DNA from: an uncultured bacterium
Lineage (GTDB): Bacteria > Cyanobacteriota > Vampirovibrionia > Obscuribacterales > Obscuribacteraceae
Direction of reading: 5' to 3'
DNA: 33,504 nucleotides
Assembly (NCBI GenBank): GCA_913063055.1
Contig: CAJXZK010000028.1
Span: 1-33,504 of the forward strand
How positions within the stretch are numbered: position 1 is the stretch's first letter; each line of letters begins with the position of its first letter. The position numbers were made by a program, and so were the translations under genes. Under the pieces are notes generated by a model, which worked only from the letters and a program-made list of their open reading frames with translations, ran no database searches and had not been told where the DNA came from. Below, one piece after another: positions 1-7,772 of the stretch.

Positions 1-71
1 TAATGATACGGCGACCACCGAGATCTACACCTCTCTATTCGTCGGCAGCGTCAGATGTGTATAAGAGACAG
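1..71 (+). other. Illumina P5 / Nextera adapter (not genomic)
   Basis: After one leading T, positions 2-30 are the P5 flow-cell sequence, 31-38 an 8-base index (CTCTCTAT), and 39-71 the Nextera read-1 transposase end finishing in AGATGTGTATAAGAGACAG. Its reverse complement closes the contig. This is untrimmed library sequence. A reading frame starting at 55 inside it gives the false N-terminus MCIRDR fused to the real gene. Confidence 0.99.
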
Positions 72-681
72 GTACCATCTCTACGCCTTGGCCGGAAAAA
101 CAGACGTTAACAATAATGAGACCAAACAACTGACTCTCTTTAATGCTAGTGCTGTTCCTATCAAAAAGCTCTTTATATTTGATGGTGGTGCTTCCGGCTA
201 CTACGGAGGTTACTATCCTGGTGGTAATAACAGCAGCAAAGTCAACGTTAAGCTCGAGTTAGCCAACAGCAAAGAGAATAACCTCGGCATGCCTATGCCC
301 AAAGGCAAGGTCCGCGTTTACAAAAAAGACAAAGACGGCGCCATGCAATTTGTTGGCGAAGATTTGATCGACCATACACCAAAGGACGAGAAGGTAAGGC
401 TTTATCTCGGCGACGCCTTTGATATTGTTGGTGAGCGCAAGCAGCTCTCTCAGCAGCAAGTATCTTCGAGAGTGCAGAAGTTCTCTTATGAGATTTCTAT
501 ACGGAACCATAAAGAGTCTGCCGTTACTGTCAACTGTGTTGAGCACAGTGGTGGCGATTGGAAGATCACCTCATCTAGTCAGCCTTTTGTCAAAAAAGAT
601 TCTCATACCTTCGAATTTGCTGCTAAAGTGCCAGCCAATGGTGAAACCAAAGTTACTTACGAAATAGAGGTTCGTTACTAG
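72..681 (+). CDS. DUF4139 domain protein, 3' part only (5' end lost at contig edge)
   Basis: This is the C-terminal ~202 residues of a secreted-type DUF4139 protein. It begins at YHLYALAGKTD, which aligns with residue ~326 of the complete paralogue at 770-2347. The two share long stretches such as LELANSKENNLG, PMPKGKVRVYKKD and GEDLIDHTP. The native sequence starts at base 72; the in-frame ATG at 55 lies in adapter and is not a real start. The last native feature is a beta-rich tail ending EIEVRY and a TAG stop. The molecular role of DUF4139 proteins is not established. The arrangement is a tandem duplication, with 88 bases between this stop and the next start. Confidence 0.9.
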
Positions 682-769
682 GGCTCTCTATTAGAGCGCG
701 CTACTAGAAAGCAGTAAGTGTGCTTCTGGAGTTGATGTTGCTATTCAGTGCTACCAAAAGGAGTTTTTC

Positions 770-2347
770 TTGTTTCCAAATTCTAAGGTTTCCTCAGTAG
801 TAACTGCACTAACCCTCTCGCTCTTGGTCAACCTCATTGCCAGCCCTTTTGCTCTGGCGAAATCTACCGAGAAGTCTAGCGAGAAATCTAGTGCGAAAGC
901 TGCCGGCAACGTTGATGTTGAACCGGCTCCAAGCTCAACTGTGATTAAGCCTGCAGCCGCTGATATGCCCGTTGTCTCGGCTTCGAAGGGTGTGGCTTTG
1001 ACTATCTACAATCAAAATTTTGGTTTGGTTAAGGATATTCGCGACATCAAGTTAAATACTGGTGTCAATTTCCTTCGTTTTGAAGACGTAGCTGCTGCCA
1101 TTGATCCGACTACCGTGAGCTTTTCTGCCTTGACCAACCCAAACAGTGTGGTTGTTCGTGAGCAAAATTATCAGTACGACTTGATGGATCAAAACACCAT
1201 TCTTTCTCGTTCGATAGGAAAGCAAGTCAAATTTCGCCAATTTCTCAGTACGGGCGGTGTGCGTGAGGTCACTGGTACTCTGCTTTCTAGCCCTCAGGTA
1301 ACTGTGGCAGATTCAAACGGCAACTTGTCTGAGCGCTCTCAATCTATCGTCATCCAGACTTCCTCTGGTGTCGTGGTTGGACCAGAAGGCGAGCTTGAGC
1401 TAGCCGAACTACCATCTGGTCTGGTTTCTAAACCATCATTGCTATGGAAGCTAGAAAGCGATAAAGAGGGAGTTGAAACAAGCGAGATTAGCTATCAAAC
1501 CCAGGGGCTCAATTGGAAATGTGATTATGTGGCCGTGGCTAACGCTGACGATAGTCTCTGTGACTTGACTAGTTGGGTCACCCTCGACAATAAATCTGGT
1601 GCTACTTATCGCGACGCTGCTCTTAAGCTGATGGCTGGCGATGTCCATAAAGTTGCAGAACCTGCTGCCGATATGGCCGTAATGGGTGGAATGGCAGAGT
1701 CTTCAGTGGCTCAACCCCAGTTTCAGGAGCAGAGCTTCGCTGAGTATCATCTCTATTCACTGCAAGGCAAAACTGATCTCAATGACAATGAGACCAAGCA
1801 GCTGACGTTATTTAACGCCAGTAAAGTGCCTGTGAAAAAGCTATTTGTATTTGACAGCAATAATGCAGTAAGTCCCTATGGTGGCTCTAATGGCCAGCAG
1901 AGTCAAAAAGTAAACGTCAAATTGGAGCTGGCTAATAGCAAAGAGAATAATCTTGGCTTGCCTATGCCCAAAGGAAAAGTTCGAGTCTACAAAAAAGACC
2001 TAGACGGTGCACTGCAGTTTGTTGGAGAAGATCTAATTGATCACACTCCTCGCGATGAGAAAGTTAGAGTCTATCTAGGTGATGCTTTTGACGTTGTGGC
2101 CGATCGCAAACAAACAAGTCAGGTCCAGGTATCTGATCGCCTGCAACGATCGAGTTATTCAATTGAGTTTCGCAATCACAAAGAGACAGCAATTACTGTG
2201 ACTGCTATTGAACATTCATATGGTGACTGGAAAGTGACTACGTCTAGTCAGCCTTTCGAAAAGAAAGACTCACATACTTTTGAGTTTGCTGTGAAAGTGC
2301 CTGCCAATGGCTCGGCTACAGTTACTTACACAATTGAGAATCGCTAA
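770..2347 (+). CDS. Secreted DUF4139 domain protein
   Basis: A 525-residue protein starting at TTG, with a good ribosome site AAAAGGAG (756-763) six bases upstream. Residues 1-30 form a signal peptide (hydrophobic LTLSLLVNLIASPFALA, likely cleavage after ALA). A Lys/Ser/Ala/Pro-rich linker follows, then a beta-rich region with the DUF4139 signature around residues 245-300 (GLNWKCDYVAVANADDSLCD, NKSGATYRDAALKLMAGDV) and a conserved C-terminal part from ~325. It is the complete version of the gene truncated at the left contig edge. Export is inferred from the signal peptide; function is unknown. It converges on the ROK kinase gene with only 14 bases between stops, and I see no clear terminator hairpin there. 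Confidence 0.9.
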   Translation: MFPNSKVSSVVTALTLSLLVNLIASPFALAKSTEKSSEKSSAKAAGNVDVEPAPSSTVIKPAAADMPVVSASKGVALTIYNQNFGLVKDIRDIKLNTGVNFLRFEDVAAAIDPTTVSFSALTNPNSVVVREQNYQYDLMDQNTILSRSIGKQVKFRQFLSTGGVREVTGTLLSSPQVTVADSNGNLSERSQSIVIQTSSGVVVGPEGELELAELPSGLVSKPSLLWKLESDKEGVETSEISYQTQGLNWKCDYVAVANADDSLCDLTSWVTLDNKSGATYRDAALKLMAGDVHKVAEPAADMAVMGGMAESSVAQPQFQEQSFAEYHLYSLQGKTDLNDNETKQLTLFNASKVPVKKLFVFDSNNAVSPYGGSNGQQSQKVNVKLELANSKENNLGLPMPKGKVRVYKKDLDGALQFVGEDLIDHTPRDEKVRVYLGDAFDVVADRKQTSQVQVSDRLQRSSYSIEFRNHKETAITVTAIEHSYGDWKVTTSSQPFEKKDSHTFEFAVKVPANGSATVTYTIENR

Positions 2348-2361
2348 ATCAGTAAGTCGCT

Positions 2362-3351
2362 CTATTTGCTTTCGAGCATGCTATCTAGTACTAGTTGGCC
2401 GGCGCCTATGATACCAGCCATGCCACCAAGTTCTGATTTATAGATCTCCAAGCTCTCACCAATTCTAGGTAAGCATCTATCAGTAACCATTTCGTGCAAT
2501 AGACCAAAGTCGACACAGTCGGCCAGTCCACCAGTGACAATGAATGCATCTGGATCAAGTATGTGGGCTAGATTGACCATGCCGGCAGCAATATGCTCGT
2601 GCCAGGTTTCCATTGCTCGTTGAGCAACAATGTCACCACTGCGAGCAGCGTCTACGATGTCGTGAGTTGTAAGCTTGTCGCCCTTGCTACACAATGGCGT
2701 TTGGTTGCTGCTCAATCCGCTAAGAATATCTTTGGCAGTGGTGACCAGACCTCGGCCTGCGCCATAGGCCTCCCAACAGTCGAATAAGCCGCAGGTGCAA
2801 AGACGTTTGTTGCCCATGGCAATGCGGATATGACCAATTTCTCCACCACCCCAGTGGGCGCCACGATAAAGCTTGCCTTTTAAGATTAGTCCGCCACCGA
2901 TTCCGGTGCCTAAGGTCACCACTGATACACAAGTGGTGTGCATCATGTGCCTGGCGCTGGCTTCACCATAGGCGGCAGCATTGGCATCGTTGTCTACCAG
3001 GGTTGGTAGCATGGTTTTCTCTTCTAGAACTTGCTTTAGCGGCGTGCCTGTCCAGCCGGGAAGGTTTCCTGTTGAACCAACGATTTCACCAGTATCGCAA
3101 TTGACGATGCCAGCTGTAGCAATGCCGATTCCAGACAGTACAAATTCTTTTTGAAAACCAAGCACTAGATCGAGAACCGCTTGGACAATGTTTTCAGGAC
3201 CACTAGGGGTTGGAACTTGCCTTGGCTCTGAGACCAATTGGCTATCCATAATTGCTGCAGCTCTTATCTTGGTACCGCCAAGGTCGACCCCAACTGCTGG
3301 CATTTTGTTCTTGACAAGATTGTCTAGTGCTGTACTTTCTAGTTCTTTCAC
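2362..3351 (-). CDS. ROK-family sugar kinase (glucokinase-like)
   Basis: A 329-residue cytosolic kinase of the ROK family, which phosphorylates glucose or an amino-sugar with ATP. Visible motifs are the N-terminal phosphate-binding loop VDLGGTKI (residues 22-29), the catalytic Asp122 in DNDANAAAYGE, the GTGIGGG loop (148-154), E171-I-G-H174, and the ROK zinc site C185-T-C187-G-x3-C192. Length is normal for the family. The start given is GTG at 3351, but its ribosome site is poor; ATG at 3303 (residue 17) is possible and would still keep the ATP loop. The gene is not in an obvious operon. Glucokinase would suit the pentose phosphate operon in this window, since it makes the substrate of Zwf, but specificity between glucose and N-acetyl-hexosamines cannot be read from the sequence. 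Confidence 0.9.
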   Translation of the reverse strand: MKELESTALDNLVKNKMPAVGVDLGGTKIRAAAIMDSQLVSEPRQVPTPSGPENIVQAVLDLVLGFQKEFVLSGIGIATAGIVNCDTGEIVGSTGNLPGWTGTPLKQVLEEKTMLPTLVDNDANAAAYGEASARHMMHTTCVSVVTLGTGIGGGLILKGKLYRGAHWGGGEIGHIRIAMGNKRLCTCGLFDCWEAYGAGRGLVTTAKDILSGLSSNQTPLCSKGDKLTTHDIVDAARSGDIVAQRAMETWHEHIAAGMVNLAHILDPDAFIVTGGLADCVDFGLLHEMVTDRCLPRIGESLEIYKSELGGMAGIIGAGQLVLDSMLESK

Positions 3352-3383
3352 TTGAAAGAGTCCCGATTTGAGGTGGTAGTAGC

Positions 3384-3412
3384 ATTCTTGAAGTATTGAT
3401 TCTTCAAGTATT
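3384..3412. repeat. 15-base-period direct repeat that also forms a palindrome
   Basis: ATTCTTGAAGTATT (3384-3397) is followed by ATTCTTCAAGTATT (3399-3412), differing at one base. That change makes the cores CTTGAAG and CTTCAAG an inverted repeat as well. It lies 33-61 bases upstream of the ROK kinase start, where an operator could sit. Its function is a guess. Confidence 0.4.
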
Positions 3413-3501
3413 ATTCTCGAATGGCTTATTCTAGCAGCAGCCCTAGCTGTTGCTTACTATCTTGTACTAGAACAGGCTATTGTTTAGATACAAGCCGTAA
3501 A

Positions 3502-5610
3502 TTATTGAATGCCACTCATCTGACCATGGTCAGGAGAACCCTTGAGGACAAGGCTCTTGAATGGAATTGGTTGGCCGTAAATTATGTCGAAACCAAAGCG
3601 GTTGATGCCTTGGATCATATTTCGTGACAGCAACACTTTGAAGTCTTGGGGTCCAATGGCTGCCGAAATCGATTTTGAGTAGGGCAGTTTTGAATCGAGG
3701 TTATAGCCATAGCCGCCACCGACTGTTAACCACTTGTTGATTTTCACGTCGCCCTGGATGTTGGCAGATTTATTCCCCTGCAAGAATTGGTCGTAGTAGA
3801 AGGGTGAACTACCACGCACTGCCGATTGGGTGTAGTTTGTGCTGAAAGTGAAGCGGTCTGCTTTAAACTGAATAGTTGGACCAATTTGTCCCATAATTCT
3901 GGCGTCGCCAGTGGAATATCCACCGAGAGCCACACCACCAAATACGTAGCCACGGGCTCCGTATTTCTCATTTCCGAGTGAGAAAAGTGGTTGCGATACA
4001 GCTGTGATTTGTTCTTGCACAACAAAGCCACTCTTCATCACTGTGTTTTTAGTTGTGCCACCGTAAAGAGCTGCCATGCCTGGAGTGGCATTGATCAGTT
4101 GGGGATTGTCTTGAGCCCAACCGGCTGAGGAGCGGAAGTTGAGGCTTGATAGGTAGGGAATATTCCCCATAGCATGGTTGTGCACAACTTCAGCAATTAG
4201 TCGAGCTCGTCTGAAGCCGTATAGACCGTCGTTTTGAAATCTATTGATACCGGCTTGGAATAGAGTTTTCTTGTTTAGTTGGCTCTTGAAGTCGGCTACA
4301 AGCAAATTAGAGACAGAACCATAGGCCAGGTGGGTGCTGAATTTATTATTGCTGTAACCAACTTGACCAGATAGACCGATGCCACTGCCGCCAGTTTGTC
4401 CTGAAGTAGTTCGGCCACCAAATTGCACCATTGGTGCCCAGTTGAACTTACCAGTCTTGCCCATAGAAGAGTTGAAGCTTGGACCAATATTGATGCCACC
4501 ACTTTGAATATTGCTACTCAACATGGGGGTAACTGGAAACATAATATTGTTGTCTTGGCCCACAGTAGCCACAAACTTAGGAACGGGCACGGAGAAGCGA
4601 GCAAATTGCAAGCGGCCGCCCAAGACAGTGAGGTTACCGCTTTCTTTGTATTTTTCGTAGATCATCTTCCGGGCTTTGAAGACAAAGCTCGGCTTGTCTG
4701 TGAGGTAAGCGTCCGGATGCATGATCTTATCTGCAATATCGGTGACGGAACTTTGGGGACCGTACAGCATGTTTTTGCCAAGGTGGAATGGCGTTGGATT
4801 ATCTAAGGTGCCATTCTTGAAGATCATGCCTCTGTTGGTACCGTAGGCACCCCTGGCGATAACCTGTGTGCCATTCAGCTCTGTATCAGGGCTGGTAATT
4901 AGATATTCATCAGAATTGACTTTGAACTTGAAGGCACTACCAGTGGTTACCTGGCCAGTACGTAAAATTTTGACGTGACCACGAGCGTCGATGGTCTGAC
5001 TATTCTGATCATAGAGAATCATGTCGGCTTCTAACTTGGAGTTTTGTCCCCCAATGATGGCCACAGCGTTGCCGGTACCTAAGAAAGTGTTTTTCTCTTG
5101 GTCGTATTCAGTATCATCAGCAACAATCTGAATTGTGCCTTTTAGAGTTGTGTCTTCACTGACAGCACTATCCATCTCGCTAAGCTGTAGATCATCAGCT
5201 GTTGCTGACGCTTCGAGCATAGACGAGGCATCCGTCCGCTCTGGAACAATTTTATCCGGTGCACCAGAAATGGCGGAATCTGCTTGGGGCACTTCTGGGG
5301 TGAGTGCGGCTTCATTGGCTGGTTCAGCTTGAAGAGGTTGTTCTTCTGGAGTGGTTTCGGTTGTTGTGCTGTCTTTAGAGGAAGAAGAAGAGGTAGTAGT
5401 GGTAGTAGTTGTTGATGGCGCAGCAGCAGGCCTAGACGGAATGTCGTTCTGGTCAATCTTTGGTGTAAGTGGCAATAGCAAAGTGCCAGATGGTTTATCT
5501 GACTTGCTGGCTGCGGCCCAGGCCGGAATCAAAGCAGAGTTAGAAGCTATCAACAGAGAGAGGCTCACTGCTACGTACTTGAGATTCTGACTTCCGCTGC
5601 CTTTAGTCAT
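3502..5610 (-). CDS. LptD/OstA-like outer-membrane protein
   Basis: A 702-residue protein from ATG 5610, chosen because AGGA stands six bases before it; an upstream in-frame TTG at 5640 has no ribosome site. A signal peptide (residues ~12-33, LKYVAVSLSLLIASNSALIPAWA) is followed by a long low-complexity linker with a Thr7-Ser5 tract and many Pro, Glu and Ala. An OstA/LptA-like jelly-roll segment follows at roughly 150-260 (GTIQIVADDTEYDQEKN, KLEADMILYD, ARGHVKI). The remaining ~430 residues are Gly/aromatic-rich alternating strands that look like a beta-barrel. Family knowledge assigns such proteins to lipopolysaccharide insertion in the outer membrane. No cysteine occurs anywhere, so the disulfides of E. 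coli LptD are absent. The distant relationship leaves the precise substrate open. Confidence 0.8.
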   Translation of the reverse strand: MTKGSGSQNLKYVAVSLSLLIASNSALIPAWAAASKSDKPSGTLLLPLTPKIDQNDIPSRPAAAPSTTTTTTTSSSSSKDSTTTETTPEEQPLQAEPANEAALTPEVPQADSAISGAPDKIVPERTDASSMLEASATADDLQLSEMDSAVSEDTTLKGTIQIVADDTEYDQEKNTFLGTGNAVAIIGGQNSKLEADMILYDQNSQTIDARGHVKILRTGQVTTGSAFKFKVNSDEYLITSPDTELNGTQVIARGAYGTNRGMIFKNGTLDNPTPFHLGKNMLYGPQSSVTDIADKIMHPDAYLTDKPSFVFKARKMIYEKYKESGNLTVLGGRLQFARFSVPVPKFVATVGQDNNIMFPVTPMLSSNIQSGGINIGPSFNSSMGKTGKFNWAPMVQFGGRTTSGQTGGSGIGLSGQVGYSNNKFSTHLAYGSVSNLLVADFKSQLNKKTLFQAGINRFQNDGLYGFRRARLIAEVVHNHAMGNIPYLSSLNFRSSAGWAQDNPQLINATPGMAALYGGTTKNTVMKSGFVVQEQITAVSQPLFSLGNEKYGARGYVFGGVALGGYSTGDARIMGQIGPTIQFKADRFTFSTNYTQSAVRGSSPFYYDQFLQGNKSANIQGDVKINKWLTVGGGYGYNLDSKLPYSKSISAAIGPQDFKVLLSRNMIQGINRFGFDIIYGQPIPFKSLVLKGSPDHGQMSGIQ

Positions 5611-5674
5611 AAAATTCCTATTGGTTGATCTCTTTTTCAATTCAGTTTCTTTTGTGCTTCTTGGGCTTCAGATG

Positions 5675-5744
5675 CTTTTGTACTGTAGATACTTTTTGTA
5701 CTTCAGAACATTTTTGTACTTCAGTGCTTTTTGTCCTTCAGTGA
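5675..5744 (-). repeat. Four imperfect tandem repeats upstream of the lptD-like gene
   Basis: Units of 16-19 bases: 5675-5691, 5692-5710, 5711-5726 and 5727-5744. The plus-strand core is TTTTTGTACTTCAG (minus strand CTGAAGTACAAAAA). More degenerate copies may extend back to about 5647. The block lies 65-134 bases before the lptD-like start, within likely promoter or leader sequence. Regulator binding is inferred only from repetition and place. Confidence 0.6.
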
Positions 5745-5954
5745 TTTCGCTCGTTCATCAGGTACTACATGCTCAGACGCACAAATTAGTCCTGACGTTC
5801 CTCGGCTATTGTCGCAGTAAAATCGATTCTCTTTATTACTTACTACCAATGATTAAGAATCCCCCACAACAAGGTTATAGCCTTATTTGTCTCTCTATGA
5901 CAACCGGGATGTCAACTGGGTTTCGGCGGTTCAGCTGGGCAAATGCGCTAGATT

Positions 5955-6044
5955 GGGTAAAAGTTTCCAAAAAATCACAGTCACTATACTGGCTTGGCTT
6001 TTACCCCGCTGTCAAGATATGACTTGGTAAAACAATAAAAGCCA
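5955..6044 (+). promoter_or_regulatory. Competing inverted repeats, possible structured leader
   Basis: The segment TGGCTTTTACCC (5995-6006) can pair in three exclusive ways: with GGGTAAAAG (5955-5963, 9 bases perfect), with GGTAAAA (6026-6032), or with TAAAAGCCA (6036-6044, 9 bases perfect). A small inner stem GTCA/TGAC lies between. Such alternatives are typical of attenuator or riboswitch-like leaders, but no U-tract follows, and transcription across it is not shown. The alcohol dehydrogenase start is 127 bases downstream. Confidence 0.4.
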
Positions 6045-6171
6045 CTAAGGAAGGCCATTGATAAATTAAGGTTGTTTAATTACCCAGTATCTCAGCTTCA
6101 GTTGAGGCCAAAGTTTGATTTTCTCGTCAGTATGTGAGTGAATGAGACACATTTAGTAGAGCTTATAGTTC

Positions 6172-7344
6172 ATGAACCCATTTGTTTTTCACACTCCCAC
6201 CAGAGTGTATTTCGGAGAAGATTCAGCCAGTTCGTGTGGAGATTTTCTGCGCGAACTAGGTGGCAAAAAAGTGCTTATGGTGGCCGACGCTTTTCTCGAG
6301 AAGAGTGGGGCGCTGAAGCCGCTGATCGAAAGCATTCGAGAATCAACCGGTAGCGCACCTATTCTGTTCACCGATGTGCCTTCTGATTCTGATATTGATT
6401 GTGTTAACAATGCCACTGCTATTGCCCGAACGCATCAATGTGACGCTTTCGTTGCTGTTGGTGGTGGATCTGTTATCGATACAGCCAAGGTGATTAATAT
6501 TTGCCTTAGTTTTGGTGGTGAGGTCATGGATTATCAAGGCCTCAACATCATCGAACGTAAGCTCTATCCGCTTATTGCCGTTCCTACCACTGCCGGTACC
6601 GGTGCCGAAGTTTCTTTTGTCGCTATGGTGAAAGACCATGGCGAGGGTAAGAAGCTAATGTTTGGCAGCCGCTTTCTAGCTCCTGATGTGGCTATTCTCG
6701 ACCCTTTGATGATTGTTTCTTTGCCTGCTAAGTTAACTGCTGCCACGGGCATCGATGCGATCACTCACGATATAGAATGCTACGTCGCCTCCGGGACCTA
6801 TTCTGTATTTACTGACGCAATTTGTTTAGAGTCACTGCGTCTCTTGTTTGAGTTCTTGCCCCAAGCAACAGTTGATGGCGGCAATATAGAAGCCCGAGGC
6901 GCTACGCTGGTGGCTAGTTGTATGGCTGGTGTGGCGTTTACCAATTCTGGGGTGGGCATCACCCATGCCCTAGCCCATGCTGTGGGGGCGAAGTATGCCA
7001 CTCATCATGGTATGACCAATGCCGTATTCCTTCCCCATGGCATGCGCTTCAACCTCGATACCGTTTATCCTCGCTATGCTCGAATTGCCCAGTTCTTAGG
7101 TTTTGCTGACGAAGAAAATAACGGAGATGAGCTAGCTTTAGCCAATCTTCTTGTGAACAAAGTCGAAGCTTTGCTTGAGAAACTCCAACTTCCCCTTACC
7201 CTAAGAGAATTGGGTGTGCCAGAGTTTAGCGATGAAAACCTTGCCGAATTGACCGATCTTGCTGCAGCTGATCCTGCGATAATGTTTAATCCGCGAGAGG
7301 CTTCTAGCGACGACCTCACCCAACTTTTGAAGAGGGCTTATTAA
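6172..7344 (+). CDS. Iron-containing (group III) alcohol dehydrogenase
   Basis: A 390-residue NAD(P)-dependent dehydrogenase of the Fe-ADH family, interconverting an alcohol and an aldehyde or ketone. The nucleotide loop GGGS is at 97-100 and the PTTAGTGAEVS motif at 138-148. The metal ligands are visible with family spacing: Asp195 and His199 (GIDAITH), His265 (GITHALAH) and His279 (ATHHGM). Length is normal. No strong ribosome site precedes ATG 6172. The stop codon overlaps the next start by one base (TAATG), so translation of the SCP2-like gene is probably coupled. The true substrate is unknown; the lipid-carrier neighbour would allow a hydrophobic alcohol, but that is speculation. Confidence 0.93.
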   Translation: MNPFVFHTPTRVYFGEDSASSCGDFLRELGGKKVLMVADAFLEKSGALKPLIESIRESTGSAPILFTDVPSDSDIDCVNNATAIARTHQCDAFVAVGGGSVIDTAKVINICLSFGGEVMDYQGLNIIERKLYPLIAVPTTAGTGAEVSFVAMVKDHGEGKKLMFGSRFLAPDVAILDPLMIVSLPAKLTAATGIDAITHDIECYVASGTYSVFTDAICLESLRLLFEFLPQATVDGGNIEARGATLVASCMAGVAFTNSGVGITHALAHAVGAKYATHHGMTNAVFLPHGMRFNLDTVYPRYARIAQFLGFADEENNGDELALANLLVNKVEALLEKLQLPLTLRELGVPEFSDENLAELTDLAAADPAIMFNPREASSDDLTQLLKRAY

Positions 7345-7757
7345 TGGCTGTCTTTACTGACACAGATGAATTGCACAGAGTAATGAACGATCTCTGGACT
7401 GCAATCAAAAATGAAAAAGAAATGGCTGCCCAGCTTTTGTCATCGAGGCTGATAGTTACTTTCCACTATCGAGAGCCCGATGGTCGTCTTACCGTTGATT
7501 GCTCTGATGGTAAAGAGATGGTTATCACCGTGGGTGATTGCAACAAAAAGCCAGTAGTAGAAATGTTCATGAAATCAAGCGTTGCCCATGAATTTTGGTT
7601 GGGAAAAGTCAATGTTCCCTTAGCGCTTATTCAAGGCAAGATCGTTTCAAAAGGGCCAGTCAACAAAGCGTTGGCTTTGCTTCCTGCGATTAAACCAGCT
7701 TACGGCCTCTATCCATCAGTGATCGAAAAGAACGGCTTGAAAGTGTCGATCACTTAG
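7344..7757 (+). CDS. SCP2 sterol-carrier-like domain protein
   Basis: A 137-residue protein built from a single SCP2-type domain: an N-terminal helix, a beta-sheet (SSRLIVTFHYREPDGRLTVD), a second beta segment EMVITVGD, then VEMFMKSSVAHEFWLGKVN and the typical closing GKIVSKGPVNKALALLPAI. SCP2 domains bind lipids or acyl chains in a hydrophobic tunnel; no catalytic residues are expected. It has no signal peptide, so it is probably cytosolic. It starts one base inside the alcohol dehydrogenase stop and ends 15 bases before the PfkB kinase gene, so the three form one transcription unit. The assignment rests on overall pattern and is moderately sure. Confidence 0.72.
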   Translation: MAVFTDTDELHRVMNDLWTAIKNEKEMAAQLLSSRLIVTFHYREPDGRLTVDCSDGKEMVITVGDCNKKPVVEMFMKSSVAHEFWLGKVNVPLALIQGKIVSKGPVNKALALLPAIKPAYGLYPSVIEKNGLKVSIT

Positions 7758-7772
7758 AAGGGGCTCGAATTA

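Larger units (their letters stand above)
5611..6171. other. Long divergent intergenic region with repeats
   Basis: 561 bases separate the divergent lptD-like gene and the alcohol dehydrogenase gene. It contains tandem repeats at 5675-5744, competing inverted repeats at 5955-6044, and an AT-rich stretch with AATTAA-GGTTGT-TTAATT near 6064-6081. An open frame can be drawn on the plus strand from TTG 5621, but it runs through the repeats and opposes the leader of the minus-strand gene, so I do not call it. I could not pick convincing promoters for either side. Confidence 0.6.

Noticed and set aside
682-769. Hairpin GCTCT-CTATT-AGAGC as terminator after the first DUF4139 gene
   Set aside because: The stem has only five pairs and no T-run follows.
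3421-3627. A 68-residue plus-strand frame beginning MAYSSSSPSC
   Set aside because: It runs into the 3' end of the lptD-like gene on the opposite strand and shows no domain or ribosome site.
5376-5425. Short repeat in the lptD-like gene (Ser/Thr tract) as a phase-variable switch
   Set aside because: The repeats are trinucleotide in frame, so length change would alter the linker, not switch the gene off.
5880-5980. tRNA-like segment (GGTTCAGCTGGGC)
   Set aside because: No acceptor stem, anticodon arm or T-loop can be built around it.
5621-6022. A 133-residue plus-strand frame rich in Phe, Leu and Tyr
   Set aside because: It starts at TTG next to the lptD-like ribosome site, and its aromatic start is just the translated TTTTTGTACTTCAG repeat. 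No ribosome site or family resemblance.
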